Assembly: GCA_947179155.2 (NCBI GenBank)
Contig: OX359282.1
Location: forward strand, 10,701,533-10,765,532
DNA length: 64,000 nucleotides
Direction: 5' to 3'
Source: Hedera helix
Taxonomy: Eukaryota; Streptophyta; Magnoliopsida; Apiales; Araliaceae
In this document: positions 33,209 to 46,493 of the stretch, piece by piece
How positions within the stretch are numbered: position 1 is the stretch's first letter
Layout of the letters: every line of letters begins with the position of its first letter
Translations under genes and position numbers: made by a program
Notes under the pieces: model-generated
What the model was told of the DNA's origin: nothing
Databases searched by the model: none
Seen by the model: the letters and a program-made list of their open reading frames with translations, nothing else

Positions 33209-33373
33209 AAACAGAGAGAGAGAGAGAGCTGATATGTATTAGTTTGTGTGATTAACTTTTTAAAATTTGAATTTTAAAATCACTCAACTAAATTAAAGGG
33301 ATAAGAATCCTAATTAACACTAAATTCACCAACATAGCTTGATTAAGTGAATTGATGCTAGGTTAGTGAATGA

Positions 33374-33384
33374 CTATAAATAAG
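33374..33384 (+). promoter_or_regulatory. TATA box of second solo LTR
   Basis: 'ctataaataag', at the place equivalent to 15814-15823 in the sister LTR, followed by 'acactccacacacttgg'. Confidence 0.55.
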
Positions 33385-34433
33385 ACACTCCACACACTTG
33401 GTTTGGTTTGTTAGTTCATTTGAAGCTTTGCTAGAAAGAAAAATAGAGAGCATTTGTGAGCATTTGAGAGAAAACACCTACGTGTTGAGAGAAAAAGCTA
33501 TAGCTTGTGCATGGTGGATGTCCAATAACCTCATATCATACTTTGGTAGGAGGAGAAGGAGAGCACACAAAACATTAAGGTTTAAAATTGCTCCCACCAT
33601 TTCTTATTTCATTTTTTTAGCCTATATGTGTTTTAATCGGTTAAAATATATTTTTAACCGATCAAAACTCATTTTGGTAGTCTAGATGTATTTAACTATG
33701 TAATATATGTATATTCATAGCTCTATGTGTTTATAATGTGATTTGGTATGTGAGAAATGCATAAAAGTTGTAGAAATGTTCATAACACGTTTTACCGGTA
33801 AAATCCTAACGATACATGTTGTGTTTGATATTGTATTTTGAAAATGTATAAATCAAAAATTGAATTTTTATGTCTAGAAAGCTAGATCTATGAGTTTTAA
33901 AGAAAAACCCTTTTTGAACCTTTCAAAAATATTGAATAACAAAGAAGTTATAGCTTTTACCGCAAAGGATGTCATTTTTAAACCATAAGTGGTTCGATTC
34001 GTAAATTTCGTGTAAAACGTTTTCAAAAAGACGATCGAACCATATAATATTGTAAAACAAGCGATTAGAAACACATCAACACTGATTTAGTGTTATTTGG
34101 ATGTGTAGATTTCATTTTATCAATATTTGATCAAAGAGTATCAAAACTGTCAAAAAAATCAAAAAATGGGCAATATACTGCAGTACAGCGCCGAGGCGCC
34201 GTGTTGCAGTATTAATCACTGTGTCATGGCCCAGTGCATTATCCTCAGAAATATAATAAAATCCGAACAGGGTCGGGTCAGGCTGGGTCAGCCGGGTCGG
34301 GTCGGGTCTGGTTTGGGTCAGAAAATGAAAAATGTTCCAAAAATTATTTTAGTATTTTTGGACTTAATAAATATATTTTTAAATATATATATATAATTGA
34401 TTTAATGATTTAAAGGTGTATAAATATTATTAT

Positions 34434-35010
34434 TGAAATAATAATATAATAAAGGTAATAAAATATTATTAAATAAATAATAATATTAGAAAATTATTAA
34501 AATCTTATTAAGTGCATAATAATATTATAAAGTCAATAAAATATTATTAAATGGTTAATAATACTAGATAATTAATAAAATATTATTAAATGATTAATAA
34601 TATTAGAAGTCTAAATAAAATATTATTAAATAATTAATAATATTATATACTTAATAAAATATTATTAAATGAGTAAGAATATTAGATAATTAATAAAGTA
34701 TTACTAAATGTTTAATAATATTAGATACTTAATAAAATGTTATTAAATGATTAATAATATTAGATACTTAATAAAATATTATTAAATAATTAATAATATT
34801 AGATAATAAATAAAATATTATTAAATGATTAATAATATTATATACTTAATAAAATATTATTAAATGATTAATAATATTAGATAATTAATAAAATATTATT
34901 AAATGATTAATAATATTAGTTAATCTTATAAGATTTATAAAGTATTATTAAGTGATGAATAATACTACAATGTTAATAAAATATTATTAAATTGTTAATA
35001 ATATTAGACA
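34434..35010. repeat. Long palindromic AT tandem array
   Basis: About 16 copies of a 33-37 bp unit ('aatattattaaatgattaat' core). This is the largest of the three arrays of this family in the window. Confidence 0.9.
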
Positions 35011-36851
35011 ATTTCATGAACTATATTAAATAGTTAATATAGGTTCTTTGTGTTTGAAATATTATCAAGTAGTGATAATATTTCCTAAGTGTTTAATTAC
35101 ACATAATTAATAAATTATGTGGTTCGTAAGAGCTATAAAGGTCATCATACCTATGTGTATATGATACTAATTTAAAGATCAACGTGATTAAATTGTTAGG
35201 TCTATTGAAAAGGGAATTAGTTGAATCGGTTAGCAGTACGTCACAAACAAGGCATGTTCTCTAACCCTACTCAATTATTGTTGAACAAGTTTCTATACTT
35301 GTATTTATTGTCAAAGCTTGAAGTGGTTTAATTATTTAAAATTATCTCACATCCATATTGTTTATGAAATCGCACATAGTGCATTTGAGCTTAATAATTC
35401 TTGATTCATGAACTGTATTAAAGATGTCTTAAGCTAATAGTTCAGCTAGACATTGCGTTTATAAATTCAATAACTTGAATACTTTTAAAAGCATATCTAA
35501 ACCATTGCGGGGTATAGATTTCTTATGTTAAATCTGAGAATTGAAAAACCCTAAATTAGGGAATTTTATGTCGGGAAATCGACTTTGGTGCCAGTTGACT
35601 AAATGTAATGCATATACAGCGGGTTGAATAGGTTGATCCCCTTGAAAACCAAAACTACTAAAAGGGTCAAAGGAAACTCTAATATACCCTCGTTAGTTCA
35701 GGGTCCTTGGTGACCACTCAGCATTTAAGATTCGAATATTCCTGTTCAATGAAATTTGAGTCTTGTTCATTTCACAATTGTTTTATCCATTGTTGAAACC
35801 ATTGATGTTATTTCTCATTCATTCATGATATATTAAATCTCTATGATTGTTCTTAACTTGTTGAGCAAACTAGTTGTTCATCCTTGCTATATCATGAACC
35901 ATTTTTCAGATAGACCTGACTGCTCCAAGAAGGATAAGGGAAAAGGGAAAGCCAGAAATTAAGTTAATTTATGCTTGTTAATTAATGTTTAGAAATGTAT
36001 TTACTGTTGGTAAATCTTTTGTGATTCCTTATGATAGGAACTGTTTATGTTATGGTTAATAGATCCTGGTATTGTAATTTTTTTGTAAGGAACCAATATG
36101 TATTATTCTGCTAAGTTTAAATGCAATGTATGTATTTAATTAATAGTAATGTATTAATCAGTGAGAACCAAACCCGAGGTTATAGAACCCGGATTTGGGG
36201 TCGTCACAATAAGTAACTTAGTTCCTAAATAGTTTAGAAATTAATTAATAAGTACTCTCAATATTAAATAATTAAGTTTCTAAATAGTTTAGAAATTGTA
36301 ATTAATTAATTTAGTTCTTAATTAGATTAAGAATTAAATTAAAACTCTAATCTTAAATAGTTTAGGAGGATTGACTATATATATCTATAAATAAGAAGAG
36401 TCTTATCATAGATTAAGGTGACACTCTTTCACAAGAATTGAGATAGTACTTCATAATTGTCTATATCTAAAAAGTTAGAGAGAGAGAGAGAAAGATAATT
36501 AGGGCTAGTCAACCATGATTTGGAGAGACCAAAATTCACTTCTTTAATTCATAGATCTCTTGGTGGATCACCTTTAGAAATTTCACATTTGGGGAGCTAA
36601 CATTGATCCGTGGAATTTAATCAATGAATTTAAAGAAGAACGCGAAGGATTAAAGAGAGTTGAACTTGTACCCGTGAAAACTTAGTTCTACAAAAGTATA
36701 AATCTTTTATCTTTTCTCAATTAATAATAGTCGCATAAGAAAGATCTTTATTTTTGATTTGTAGAAAAATTTTAAAATATGATTTTGCTTGTTTCCGTTG
36801 CGCTTATATAATTTGTTTCCGTTGCGCTTATATAATTTGATTATATGTATC

Positions 36852-38547
36852 AGAGCCAAACTTATACGAATTATTAATTATTTTAATTTTGTATATGTAT
36901 GTGTATATATTTAGAATAATTTATTAGACATAATTATTATTATTTTTTTTAAAATAACCAATCCGCAAATTTTTATCGCGGCATGTTTATTTTAAATCCT
37001 CAAGTATGGAGTGGAGTATTCACGGATTCGTTTGTAGCCATGTTCGGATTATGTGGTGTAATAGCAGCCACTGTTCGGATTATATGGTATAAATTAAATA
37101 TTATATATATTGATGTCTTATCCGAATTGGTCATGCAAACTTGTATGGGACTCTAATTATGGGACAACCTCTATTATTAACATATGTCATATTAATCCGA
37201 CCAGGACAAGACAAGCTTTGTCAATGAATCAGTCAACGCTCATTATTGATTCACGGCGGTTTAATATATATATATATATATATATAGGAAAATTTTCAAA
37301 AACGAACTAAAGACGAACTGTCATCTTTGGTATCTATGGTGACGGTTTGACCCGTCGTCATAGAGTCCATGGCTATGGCGACGGGTTGAACTGTCGCCAT
37401 AGATACCAAAGACAACGGTTCGTCTTTGATTCGTTTTTTAAGGTTCGCTGGAGAAGGGGACTATATATATATATATTGTGTGTGTGTGTGTGTACGCTAA
37501 ACAAGATGAGACAATTAATATTAACAAATCTTTTATGATGTAGAATAAATATTATTTATAAAATGAACTAAAACGTTTAATTCATAAATTAAATGAGTTT
37601 AATTCAATTAAATAAAATTAGAATGATTCTAATTTGTTTATTCTACTACTCATAATATTAAGTTGTAATGTTCAAAGACGTTTGAAATATCGAACGTTGC
37701 CTTCTAACATGGTAAAACGATAGAGTATCAAATAATCATTATAAGTTTGTTGTGTCACACAAGGCTTATATTAATTTTTTGATATGTTGCTTTATCATAT
37801 TTTATATTTATTAAAGAATTAAACAGTGCTGTTTTGTTGTCACACAAGGACAGTATTTTTCTCTTCACTTATACGGAAGTACTATGTCAGACTTAACTTG
37901 GATAATTTTGATTTGGATGTGTCACACATGATCATAATAATCTAAGAGGTAAAATAAAAGAAGTTACATGATGATGTAATTGATAAGAAGTTGTTTATCT
38001 ATTTATTTATATATAGTTTATTGTATCACACAAGATTATATACATTTAAAATAAGATCCTTATTCTCACTAGCAAATTTTAAACTAGATTTGCCAAATTA
38101 TAAAACTAGAGGGTAATATAGTTTGATAAAAATAGTGAGAGACACCATTTTAAATAAAGACTTAATTAACTTGATGATTTATAAAATAAATGCATATTAA
38201 TATTGTTATTAATTCACTTAAAGAATATTGCTATGTTTAATTTACTAACACTACATAGCATATTGGACGTTAACAATTAATCGAATCGAATTGTTTGGAT
38301 TGATTAAACAAATTTGAGAATAGTTCTCAATGATGAAAAGCTAGCAAATGTCATTAATTTGTCTATCCCTGCAAACGTTACAGACTAAGCCTTTGAGGAA
38401 GAAATTGTTATTTTTAAAAATGGCAAGATGATGTAAATGTGGCTCGAAGTATTGAGTTACAGAGTCAATACGAGAAAATGGATGCACCTATTATATTATT
38501 GCATATTCAATAGTTGTATGGAGAGCAAAGTAGATTAAGTAGACATA
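36852..38547 (+). pseudogene. Copia leader and broken gag of second copy
   Basis: Begins with the surviving primer-site bases (tcagagcc). It follows the reverse complement of 7380-10000: leader with TGTGTCACA words (37748-38035), a foldback insertion (37283-37465), then gag from about 38280 (NLRIVLNDEKLANVINLSIP). Several in-frame stops are present. The gag is cut at 38547 by a CACTA-like terminus. Confidence 0.8.
37283..37465. mobile_element. Second copy of the foldback element
   Basis: Same outer ends (aggaaaattttcaaaaacga ... ggttcgctggagaagggga) and same pairing arms as 9462-9662, again between TA runs. Its orientation on the plus strand is the same as that of the first copy although the copia elements that contain them are inverted. 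Confidence 0.7.
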
Positions 38548-38735
38548 CACGACTAGAAATTTGGCATATAGCGACAGTCGGCGACCGTCGTTATAAGCCA
38601 AAAAGACTGTCATTGTAAGCCAAAAAGACCGTCGTTAAAGGTATTAGCGACGGTTGGCCAACCGTCGCCATATAAGTCGTCGGTAAAACCTATAGTGACG
38701 GTCCTACACATCTATACCGACGGTCTGACCATCGC
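38548..38735. repeat. CACTA-like subterminal repeats, left part
   Basis: Several TAGCGACGG / CCGTCGCTA words in both orientations. Matches 58857-59025. Bases 38731-38735 (atcgc) are the left target duplication of the inserted gypsy element. Confidence 0.85.
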
Positions 38736-38807
38736 TATAATACCCGGTCTTTTTTTTTTAAAAGTCCCACATCACCCATTTTTAAAACTCATTCCATTCC
38801 TTTTGCC

Positions 38808-38820
38808 TATATATATAACC
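38808..38820 (+). promoter_or_regulatory. TATA box of deleted gypsy LTR
   Basis: 'ctatatatataac' after 'ccattccttttgc', about 70 bp into the LTR, followed by CT-rich sequence. Confidence 0.5.
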
Positions 38821-39130
38821 TTACTCCCTTTCCATTTTAATACCCAAACATTAAGTACCTCCCATTTGTGTGAGGACCTTTTTAATAAAGATCTCCCTAG
38901 TTAAATTTTTTGGTGTCGAGGATGTGGGCGAACTGCGAACCTCATAATTTCGGGAATGTCTCTTTTTCTTTCTTTGTGTAATTATTTAATTTTCTGTATT
39001 AGTTTAAATTTTGTAGCTTTAATTTTTATATGCTATTTAGTTTGTTAGTTGATATATTTTGGTATATCTTTGTTAGTAATTAGCATTTTAGAATATTAAA
39101 TTAATATTTTTGTAACTTTAAAGTTTTGAC

Positions 39131-39135
<5 letters not shown>

Positions 39136-39187
<52 letters not shown>
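39136..39187. repeat. (TAA)n microsatellite
   Basis: About 17 units inside the 5' LTR. Confidence 0.95.
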
Positions 39188-39189
<2 letters not shown>

Positions 39190-40416
39190 TATTTGTTTGT
39201 AATAGTATTAAAAATGAAAAGAATATTTCTGTAAATATATTTATATGTATTTAGGAAGGAATAAGAATATTATTATTTATTAATATATACGTTACCATTA
39301 TTAGAATATTTATGCATGGATAACTTTAGGTAGAATTTTGTTTAGAACGGAAGGATTTCAGATTCGCCTAAGAGAAAGAAAATGTGTAAAACTTAATCAA
39401 TTGATTAATATATTATTTATTTGTTCCTTTATTAGTTCCGACGGAGAAAATTTAATGAGTTAGTTTTGCAATATAATTTCGGGTATTACATTGCTTATTC
39501 CAGGTACGAATTTCATACTCCTTCAGCGATATTCCTTTAATTTTAATTCGTTCGTTTTGCTCCTTATTTAGAATTTCGGATATTGTTTCAATACTTTGGT
39601 TTTAGTTGAATTCAGATGATCGTTTTGTTTGATTTTAGATATTCATAAATTTATACCTTGTACTCTTGAAACTTGTTGAGCACATCTAGTATTTATTTTG
39701 ATTATGTAGAAATGGATATGCTAATATATTAGGGAGCCTTTGTGTCGATTCGTTTCGGTTTAGCATGTGCGTATTAAAACCCCATGTTAGTATTGTGTCG
39801 CATGTAATGTGACATAATATTTTTGTTAGAATGTACCGTAGGGTATACCTGAGGTATAACTACTTGTGGGGGTACCACAAGCATGTCCTCTTAGCACCGA
39901 TGCATGACACTTCCGTGGTAGTGTGATTAGTCCACAACGTCTCCATTTTGTGTGCTCCAATGGAAGTTGGTCATTTGGTGTTTTGTTGTGGGAGGCGTAT
40001 GGGTCGGCCCTAGCGTTTTGTTTTGTTCTGTTCTGTAATTTGGTGTTAGTTGTAGTGCCAAGCACACCTTTTTCGATTTTGCATATATTTGAATCTGCAG
40101 TCCAATGTGTATCTGCCTGTATAGCAGTATTTTGACTTGTCTTTGTGATAAGGTATATTTCTGTTTTGTTCTAAGCTCGGTATGAAATAAACACAACCAT
40201 TTAATTCAGTCTTTTATGTTGTTCAGTAGATCAGTTCAGTTCAGTAGATTATGTTATTCGGTTAAGTTCAGTAAGATTATGTTATTCAGTTTAGTTGATT
40301 TTGTTAATCTCAGTTTGGTTCAGTTGATTTTGTTATTCAATTTTAGTTCTTATTTCTGCACTCTTTATTCATACTGGGCATTTGACTCATGCTGTGTTTT
40401 TCTTCCGACAAGTTTG

Positions 40417-43400
40417 TGTAACGCCCCAAAATCCAAACACTCCTTACCCATTTTCAATTACATCTGGATAACATAATTATTAATCTTAAAATCATATTAT
40501 ATAATCATAAAGCATTTTAACAGCGATTTCGTGCATTAATACATAACCTTTAACCTTTAAAATCAATATTTGACCATAATGCGGTCCATAAAATTATTTA
40601 TTTAATTTACAAACTTTAACTGTCTCAGGATCATAACCTTTATTTTTCTTGCACTAGAACTTAGATCATATATAATTAAGTTACGACCTAGTCTATTACA
40701 TTTTCAAAATCATATATATATATTATGATTTTTCATAACATAACTTATGAATAAATTTTTATCATTAAACTATACATACATAACCCTGCTTGCTTATACA
40801 TGTTCCATACATAATCCTGTTTACATACATCTGTACCATACATATGAGTTTAATACATGTAAAACTTGACTAACGATAATACATCCACCTTTTTTTTTTA
40901 CAACATTTTTTCTCTGAATAATATACACAGGCATGTCTATCACTATGGATTTACAAACTATTCATTCCTTATTACAATCATGGTTTAACATTTAAAAAAA
41001 AATAGGTCATTACATAACTTGTACCTGTACCAATTTACATTCATCTATTGAATTACTAAAACACATATAGGAATATAATACATTCTTTCATGCTTATCTA
41101 TGCATTTAGCATTCTTTACCTTTAGCTTAACCGGAACCTCCGGTCATCTCATACTTTACCTGAAAATGTTAGTTCATAGCAGGAGTGAGCACACAAGCTC
41201 AGTAAGTCAATCAGATAACACATTTCATGCTTGTAATTTATATTCATGCGTCATGCATCCTTTACTTTACCATGCTATGCATAAATTTCACGTATTGCAT
41301 TTAACAGTTAAGGCACATAGTTGCACGGAGTGCACATTTCTAGTCTTTTACTATCACATATTTCACGTAGAACAATTAATACATATAAGTCTGAAAAACT
41401 TGATTGGTATGCTTTATATACTTAACATTTACTTCCTCGCATCAAGTTGCTAGTCCGAACTTTATCTGTCAACATTGCACTTATATGTTATTATAGGATT
41501 ATAATACGTCTCCTACATTCTTTTTCAAACTTAACTCATAAATACTAAAACACTCATCTCTAATCATTTCATATTTGATGTATTATACCTTACATAGGTT
41601 AATAATGTAGGGTTTCGACACATAAACACAGCGAAATTTTAATTTTTTTTTGAAACCCTAAAATAGGATTCATGCGAAAATATATTAATTCAGAGGTTTA
41701 GATATATTTTTACCAATTATCCAAGCTTGAATAGAGACGAGGACGATGAAATTCTGGAACGGCTTCGAATCTTCAACGCAATCCAATGGAACTGCATCTC
41801 TACAGTATCCACACGAACGCCTCCGCGAATCGTCTCACGGTCTATAGCAAAGAGAGTCGCGGTACTAGATGCCAAGATCTGAATCTGGATTTACTGTGGT
41901 TTTCTCTCTAGCCTCTTTTTGAAAGCGACTAGGGTTTAGGTTTTGATTTTCACGTACTTAAAACAGTTGATATATCATATATATATAACAGTTAAAAGAA
42001 TTAACCGAAAACTAATTAGAAAAATAAAATTCAAATTTATATATATTATATTTTAATTAAGTCTTACTTAATTAATATACATATATACAAATTATCCTAT
42101 TAATTTAAATTCGTAATTTAAATACTATCAATCATATTGACATATTTAAATCATAACAATTTAAATTAATTTTCTGTTAATTACGTTCTAAGTGTGTGAC
42201 CCTATAGGTTATTATTATATTAACAATAATTTTAAAATCATAAAAAAAAAATTATAAACAGTGAGCGGCATCTAGTAATACATCACTACTACCCAAATAA
42301 TAATAAGATCGATGATTCAATGCAACCTTTTCGTGACCAATGTTCCAATGTAATTTAATCCTTTTAACCTTGACATCCTAAATTAAACTCGAGGCATGGA
42401 ATGTGTCATACTCTTCATAATTTAATCTGAGTTTTCTTGATCAATGAGTAGACTATATGAAATAAATCACTATTTGAGCATGGTCATTCATTTCATAGTC
42501 CTACTCAATCAAGAGGCCTATGGACATCACCCCTAATATATAAGAGGGTTAAATTCCATCTAGATCACTCATATTCCTCACACGATTCATAATGTACCTA
42601 ATAATCACCTTTATTGTCCACCCTATTAAAGGTGACATTTGATGATATCAAAGTACATAAATTCTTGTGTAATAATATAGTGATTTCAGGTCAGAGGATC
42701 ATTACATCATTGTCACTATAAGAATTTCTTATGACACTTTGCATAATGCTCCACGTAGAATTCTCATGGTGGGTCAGTCCAGTACATTGTTCTCTAACAT
42801 GTACCTATGCATTGACTCAATATCGCATATATTTATGACCAATAAGATTTGGCCATCAGTCAATCTACATACTAGTCTCAATGCATCATTGTTGTCCCAT
42901 TAATAATGACACTCGACTAGGAACATTTAAGAGCAATGATACTAATTGTAATTATATAATCTCATGTTCAAGTCATATACTTGAAACTATATAATTCGTA
43001 TCACTATTCTAAGGACTTTTATTATGCTAACATTTATATAACGCAGTAAATAAAATCATAATAAAATAATTCATTTATTCAATCAAATATAATATCAAAA
43101 ATGTTAAGCAATTACATCAAATAATTGGCCTCTAGGACATGAACTCTAACAAATAATACATCCTAACTCGTTCTCGACCTTATACATAACCCTTAACATG
43201 GTTTCACTTATCTTTAGGCATATTATATTATTCCATTCATTGTTTCATTATACCTTAACACTCTTTAAATTGACTATTATATAATAATTTAGGGCTTAAA
43301 TAACCTATTTCTATCATTCATCATCAAAATACAGCTTTTCGGGCCTTTAAAAAAAATCCTAGCTATAGTACATCTCGCCCCGGCGCCTTCAGACTTCACT

Positions 43401-46198
43401 GGCCGCGAAATCCTCTCGGCCATGAACTACTACGCCCTGACGCAGTGTTCAGTGCAAAACACTGTGCCATGGCGCAATCCTGCAGAAACAGAAATCCTGA
43501 GTTTTATAGCCACTTTGCTGATTTTTAACTCCTTCACCATACATCCAATTAAGTCCAAATTTAGACCACATCTAGACCTTACTATTAAGTATTTTACAAA
43601 ATTATAACTTGGCTCATTTGGCTTCTTAAAATTATCGAAGCAATAGCCCGTAGGAGGACATTTTAAAACATTTCAACACTTAGAAAAAAATTTAACTTTA
43701 AAACTCAATTTTACCAACTTTGTGATTTTTGGCCATTTGTTTCAAACTTCATTCCAACACTTGACATAGTCCATATATGTCATATAAGACATGTCTAGGC
43801 CTTAAAAACAATTAAACTTCACACGAGGCGGGTTTTGTTCGTAAAAATCCATTTAAGGTCGAAACGATCGATTTCGATCGTTCGAAACGAATTTTCATTC
43901 TAACTTCCATTCGTTGATTACCAAATCAACGTAAATACATGTAATAACATAGAACTAAGTCATTTGACCTCGTTTCACCATTAATTCTTCAAAATTGCCA
44001 AAAATCACCTTTAAGTTGGATTTTCATTTACTTTTACAAACTTTTCATTTCCAAAACTTAAACTCAATTTCAATTCTTGAACACTATACCCACATACATT
44101 AACATATATTCATTTAACAACTTTGTGTACTCACGTAACTTTTATATGTACCTTCTAATGTATTTTACAGATTATAATTTGGTCTATACACAAAGTATAG
44201 CCTAATATTGTATAAAATTTTAAACAAGTCACATTTTTGGACCATTAATAAACTCATAAGCTATCTAGCTAGAAATTTCATATACTTTAAATATGTTTAT
44301 CCTTTCCAACTAGGTTTTCACCAAAACCACCAACATATAACACATGATCAACCAATAAATCATAATTTTTTAGCTTGAATATACACATGAATAGTGCACC
44401 ACCTTTGTTCTCCAACCTTTGAGCTTAGGGTTTCAAAATAAATTATTCAAGAAGCATGAACTCACATAATCAGGCCATATATCTCAAAGACACATACATG
44501 GCCATTCTTATTCTTGAACTTAGGCACATAAATAACAAGTTTAATAACTTAAACATCTTTATACCTTCATGGATGACCAACTTCTTTACATAGAAAGCTT
44601 CCTCATGATGAGGGCTTCATCTTTTATTCTTGCTCCATAACCATTTAAGCTTTCTAGCGCAAGAAATCCAAGCTCTCTCACTCAACTTTCATCGCTTCTC
44701 ACTTTTCTCTCACTTAGGGCTTTAAAACTCAGCAATTTGGAAATAAAATGAGAGCACTAGCTTGCTTAGCTTAATTATATGAGCCTTAACTAGGCTAGAT
44801 AAGTGACATAACCATGGTAACTCATCCGATGGCATTTTGGTCATTTCACATATTAAGTCGAGGGCATTTTCATCATTTCATTGCTTAAGACACATAGGTC
44901 ATTACTTAATTTATCAAGGGTATTTTGGTCATTTCACCCTTTAAGGGCTCAATAGTCATTAATTAGATTGTTGAGGGCAGCTTGGTCATTTGTCAAATTT
45001 CATAAAGGATTTTTAATTCTCTTAAATCATAACTTGATTATTTTTAATCCAATTCAAGTCCTTTTTGTTCCAAATTCATTTCTTTAGGCTTGAATTTTAT
45101 TCCTCATCAAATTAATCCATACTTGGCTTGTCCCATAACACTTGTCACACATCAAAATTGAATTTCATTAATTGCCTATAATTTACTATTATGCTATTTT
45201 GCATATCATTATATTCTCGATTTTCTACAAACCTTTTTGGTTCCATATTTAATAACTTTCAATTCCCGACATCATAAATAGTCGACATACTCACTTTTTT
45301 CATAAACTATTTTCTCGAAAAGCGAGCCTTAACTGGATTACCAAAAATCCATTTTTTTAATCATTTAAGCTCATAATACATTTATTACGACTTTTACGTC
45401 CTTTCACTTATTTACTTAATATATATCTGTCAATTTAAACCATACGTTCATACCACATTCTTTCTACTCACTCTCGATGGTATTACATCATGTACTTACA
45501 CATCACATGACGATTATCTTACTTCAATTAATAAATATTAATTTCTTAATAACTTCAAAATATTCAAAATCATTATCCTTATTATTCCGACAAATTCCTA
45601 ATACACCGATTAGGCTAAAATGTACCTTCTTTCTCTGCACATACTGTCATACGTTACCTTGTCATTTCAGTTACCCAGCATCTCAGGGCCTATTCATTAA
45701 GCTAGTCTTTAATATTCATAACTAACTCTCAATTCACATATGTTTTCCTCATTTTCTTTTTTCTTTTTTCTAACTTTAATTCTTTCTTCCTTTTTATCAG
45801 ATCAAATATACATACATATTCATATATTCAAGCTATCACCTGCTGACACAACAGTGTCCCACAGAATTTATTTTCTGTCCTTTATCTTTAATCCCTTTTA
45901 TTTTTATTTAATCATCGAAATTCATATCTATAATAATTGCATTATCTGCTACATTGCTAATACACTTTTACATTGATAAACGATCCATAAACATTTTATA
46001 GATCCTTATTTACACCAAGAGTCCCGCTTTACCAAATCAATCACATAGGTCACTTCTAACACATTGATTAAATAATAATTTATATTTAATCATTCTTACT
46101 GCTTTTTGTCATTCAAAACTAGGTTTTAATTGCTAACCTTTACTTAATTAGCTAATATTCTTATTTAAAAATCTTGTTAAAATCTAGGATGTCACAGT
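40417..46198 (-). mobile_element. Tekay-type solo LTR, minus strand
   Basis: On the plus strand it starts TGTAACGCCCC and ends GGATGTCACA. Read on the minus strand it has the family form TGTGACATCC ... TTGGGGCGTTACA. A perfect 5-bp duplication GTTTG flanks it (40412-40416, 46199-46203), and the surrounding gypsy LTR is continuous when it is removed, as the intact 3' LTR segment near 47040-47130 shows. It contains a copia solo LTR (41606-43151) and a GC patch near 43377-43480. Without that insert it is about 4.2 kb. No internal domain. Confidence 0.88.
41606..43151 (-). mobile_element. Copia solo LTR, minus strand
   Basis: 1,546 bp. On the minus strand it runs from TGTTAGAGTTCATGTCC to GTGTCGAAACCCTACA. 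A perfect duplication AATAA lies at 41601-41605 and 43152-43156. The starting sequence is typical of plant Ty1/copia LTRs. It is the innermost of four nested layers. Confidence 0.9.
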
Positions 46199-46317
46199 TT
46201 GTAAGGGGATTCAAGGTCAAGTGTGAAGAGAGTTTTCTTTTTGTTTTGACATTCTGTTTAGAGTTCTTTTGTGCGTAGCCTCCTTTTCCACTAGTCGGGA
46301 AGGGGGTGTTACAGAGA

Positions 46318-46329
46318 TGGTATCAGAGC
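46318..46329 (+). other. Primer binding site of deleted gypsy element
   Basis: TGGTATCAGAGC, four bases after the LTR end at 46313. Confidence 0.92.
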
Positions 46330-46493
46330 TAGGGTTCTTTCTTGTAGAAAACCTATTTAAGTTTCACCTGTGAGTTATGGGTAGACATTTGGGATAGGTT
46401 TTTGTTCTGTTTAAATTTTTTTTCAACCATCATATAAGTTTGTATTCGAATTTTCCTTAAATCAATTTCGCTTTTGTCCATTTTGTTTTATCA

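Larger units (their letters stand above)
31347..36208 (+). mobile_element. Second Tekay-type solo LTR with gene-bearing insertion
   Basis: Starts TGTAATGACCACG and ends GGGGTCGTCACA, with a perfect 5-bp target duplication ATAAG at 31342-31346 and 36209-36213. Flanking copia LTR sequence is continuous once it is removed. It is closely related to the 15078-30536 solo LTR. No primer site or coding domain belongs to it. It is enlarged by the 31660-33078 insertion and a long palindromic array, and has a GC patch near 34185-34320 with repeated 'gggtcgggtc'. Confidence 0.88.
14545..36851 (+). repeat. Copia 5' LTR of second copy, split by two solo LTRs
   Basis: Begins TGAAAGTAGTATGCCC and resumes after the insertions: 14545-15077, 30537-31346 and 36209-36851 align in order with the reverse complement of 10017-11986. 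A TATA word is at 36385-36395. Its end is abnormal: the last ~20 bases of the LTR and the first bases of the primer site are missing, so '...tatatgta' runs straight into 'tcagagcc'. Confidence 0.85.
14545..38547 (+). mobile_element. Second Ty1/copia copy, 5' part only, heavily interrupted
   Basis: Plus-strand relative of the 2140-11986 element. It has a 5' LTR (14545-36851 including two nested LTR insertions), a leader, and gag broken by the CACTA-like end at 38548. Removing the nested insertions leaves an LTR of about 1,976 bp, close to the other copies. Pol and the 3' LTR are not seen in the window. The left flank is gypsy ORF sequence. The two copia copies are inverted relative to each other. 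Confidence 0.8.
38736..46313 (+). repeat. 5' LTR of deleted gypsy element, interrupted
   Basis: Consists of 38736-40416 and 46204-46313 once the nested solo LTR and its duplicated target are removed, about 1.79 kb. The last ~190 bases match the truncated 3' LTR at 47022-47229. A TATA box lies at 38808-38820 (ctatatatataac) in a good promoter-like context. A (TAA)n run is at 39136-39187. No gene is seen; the open frames near 39900-40150 are short and unlike known proteins. Confidence 0.82.
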
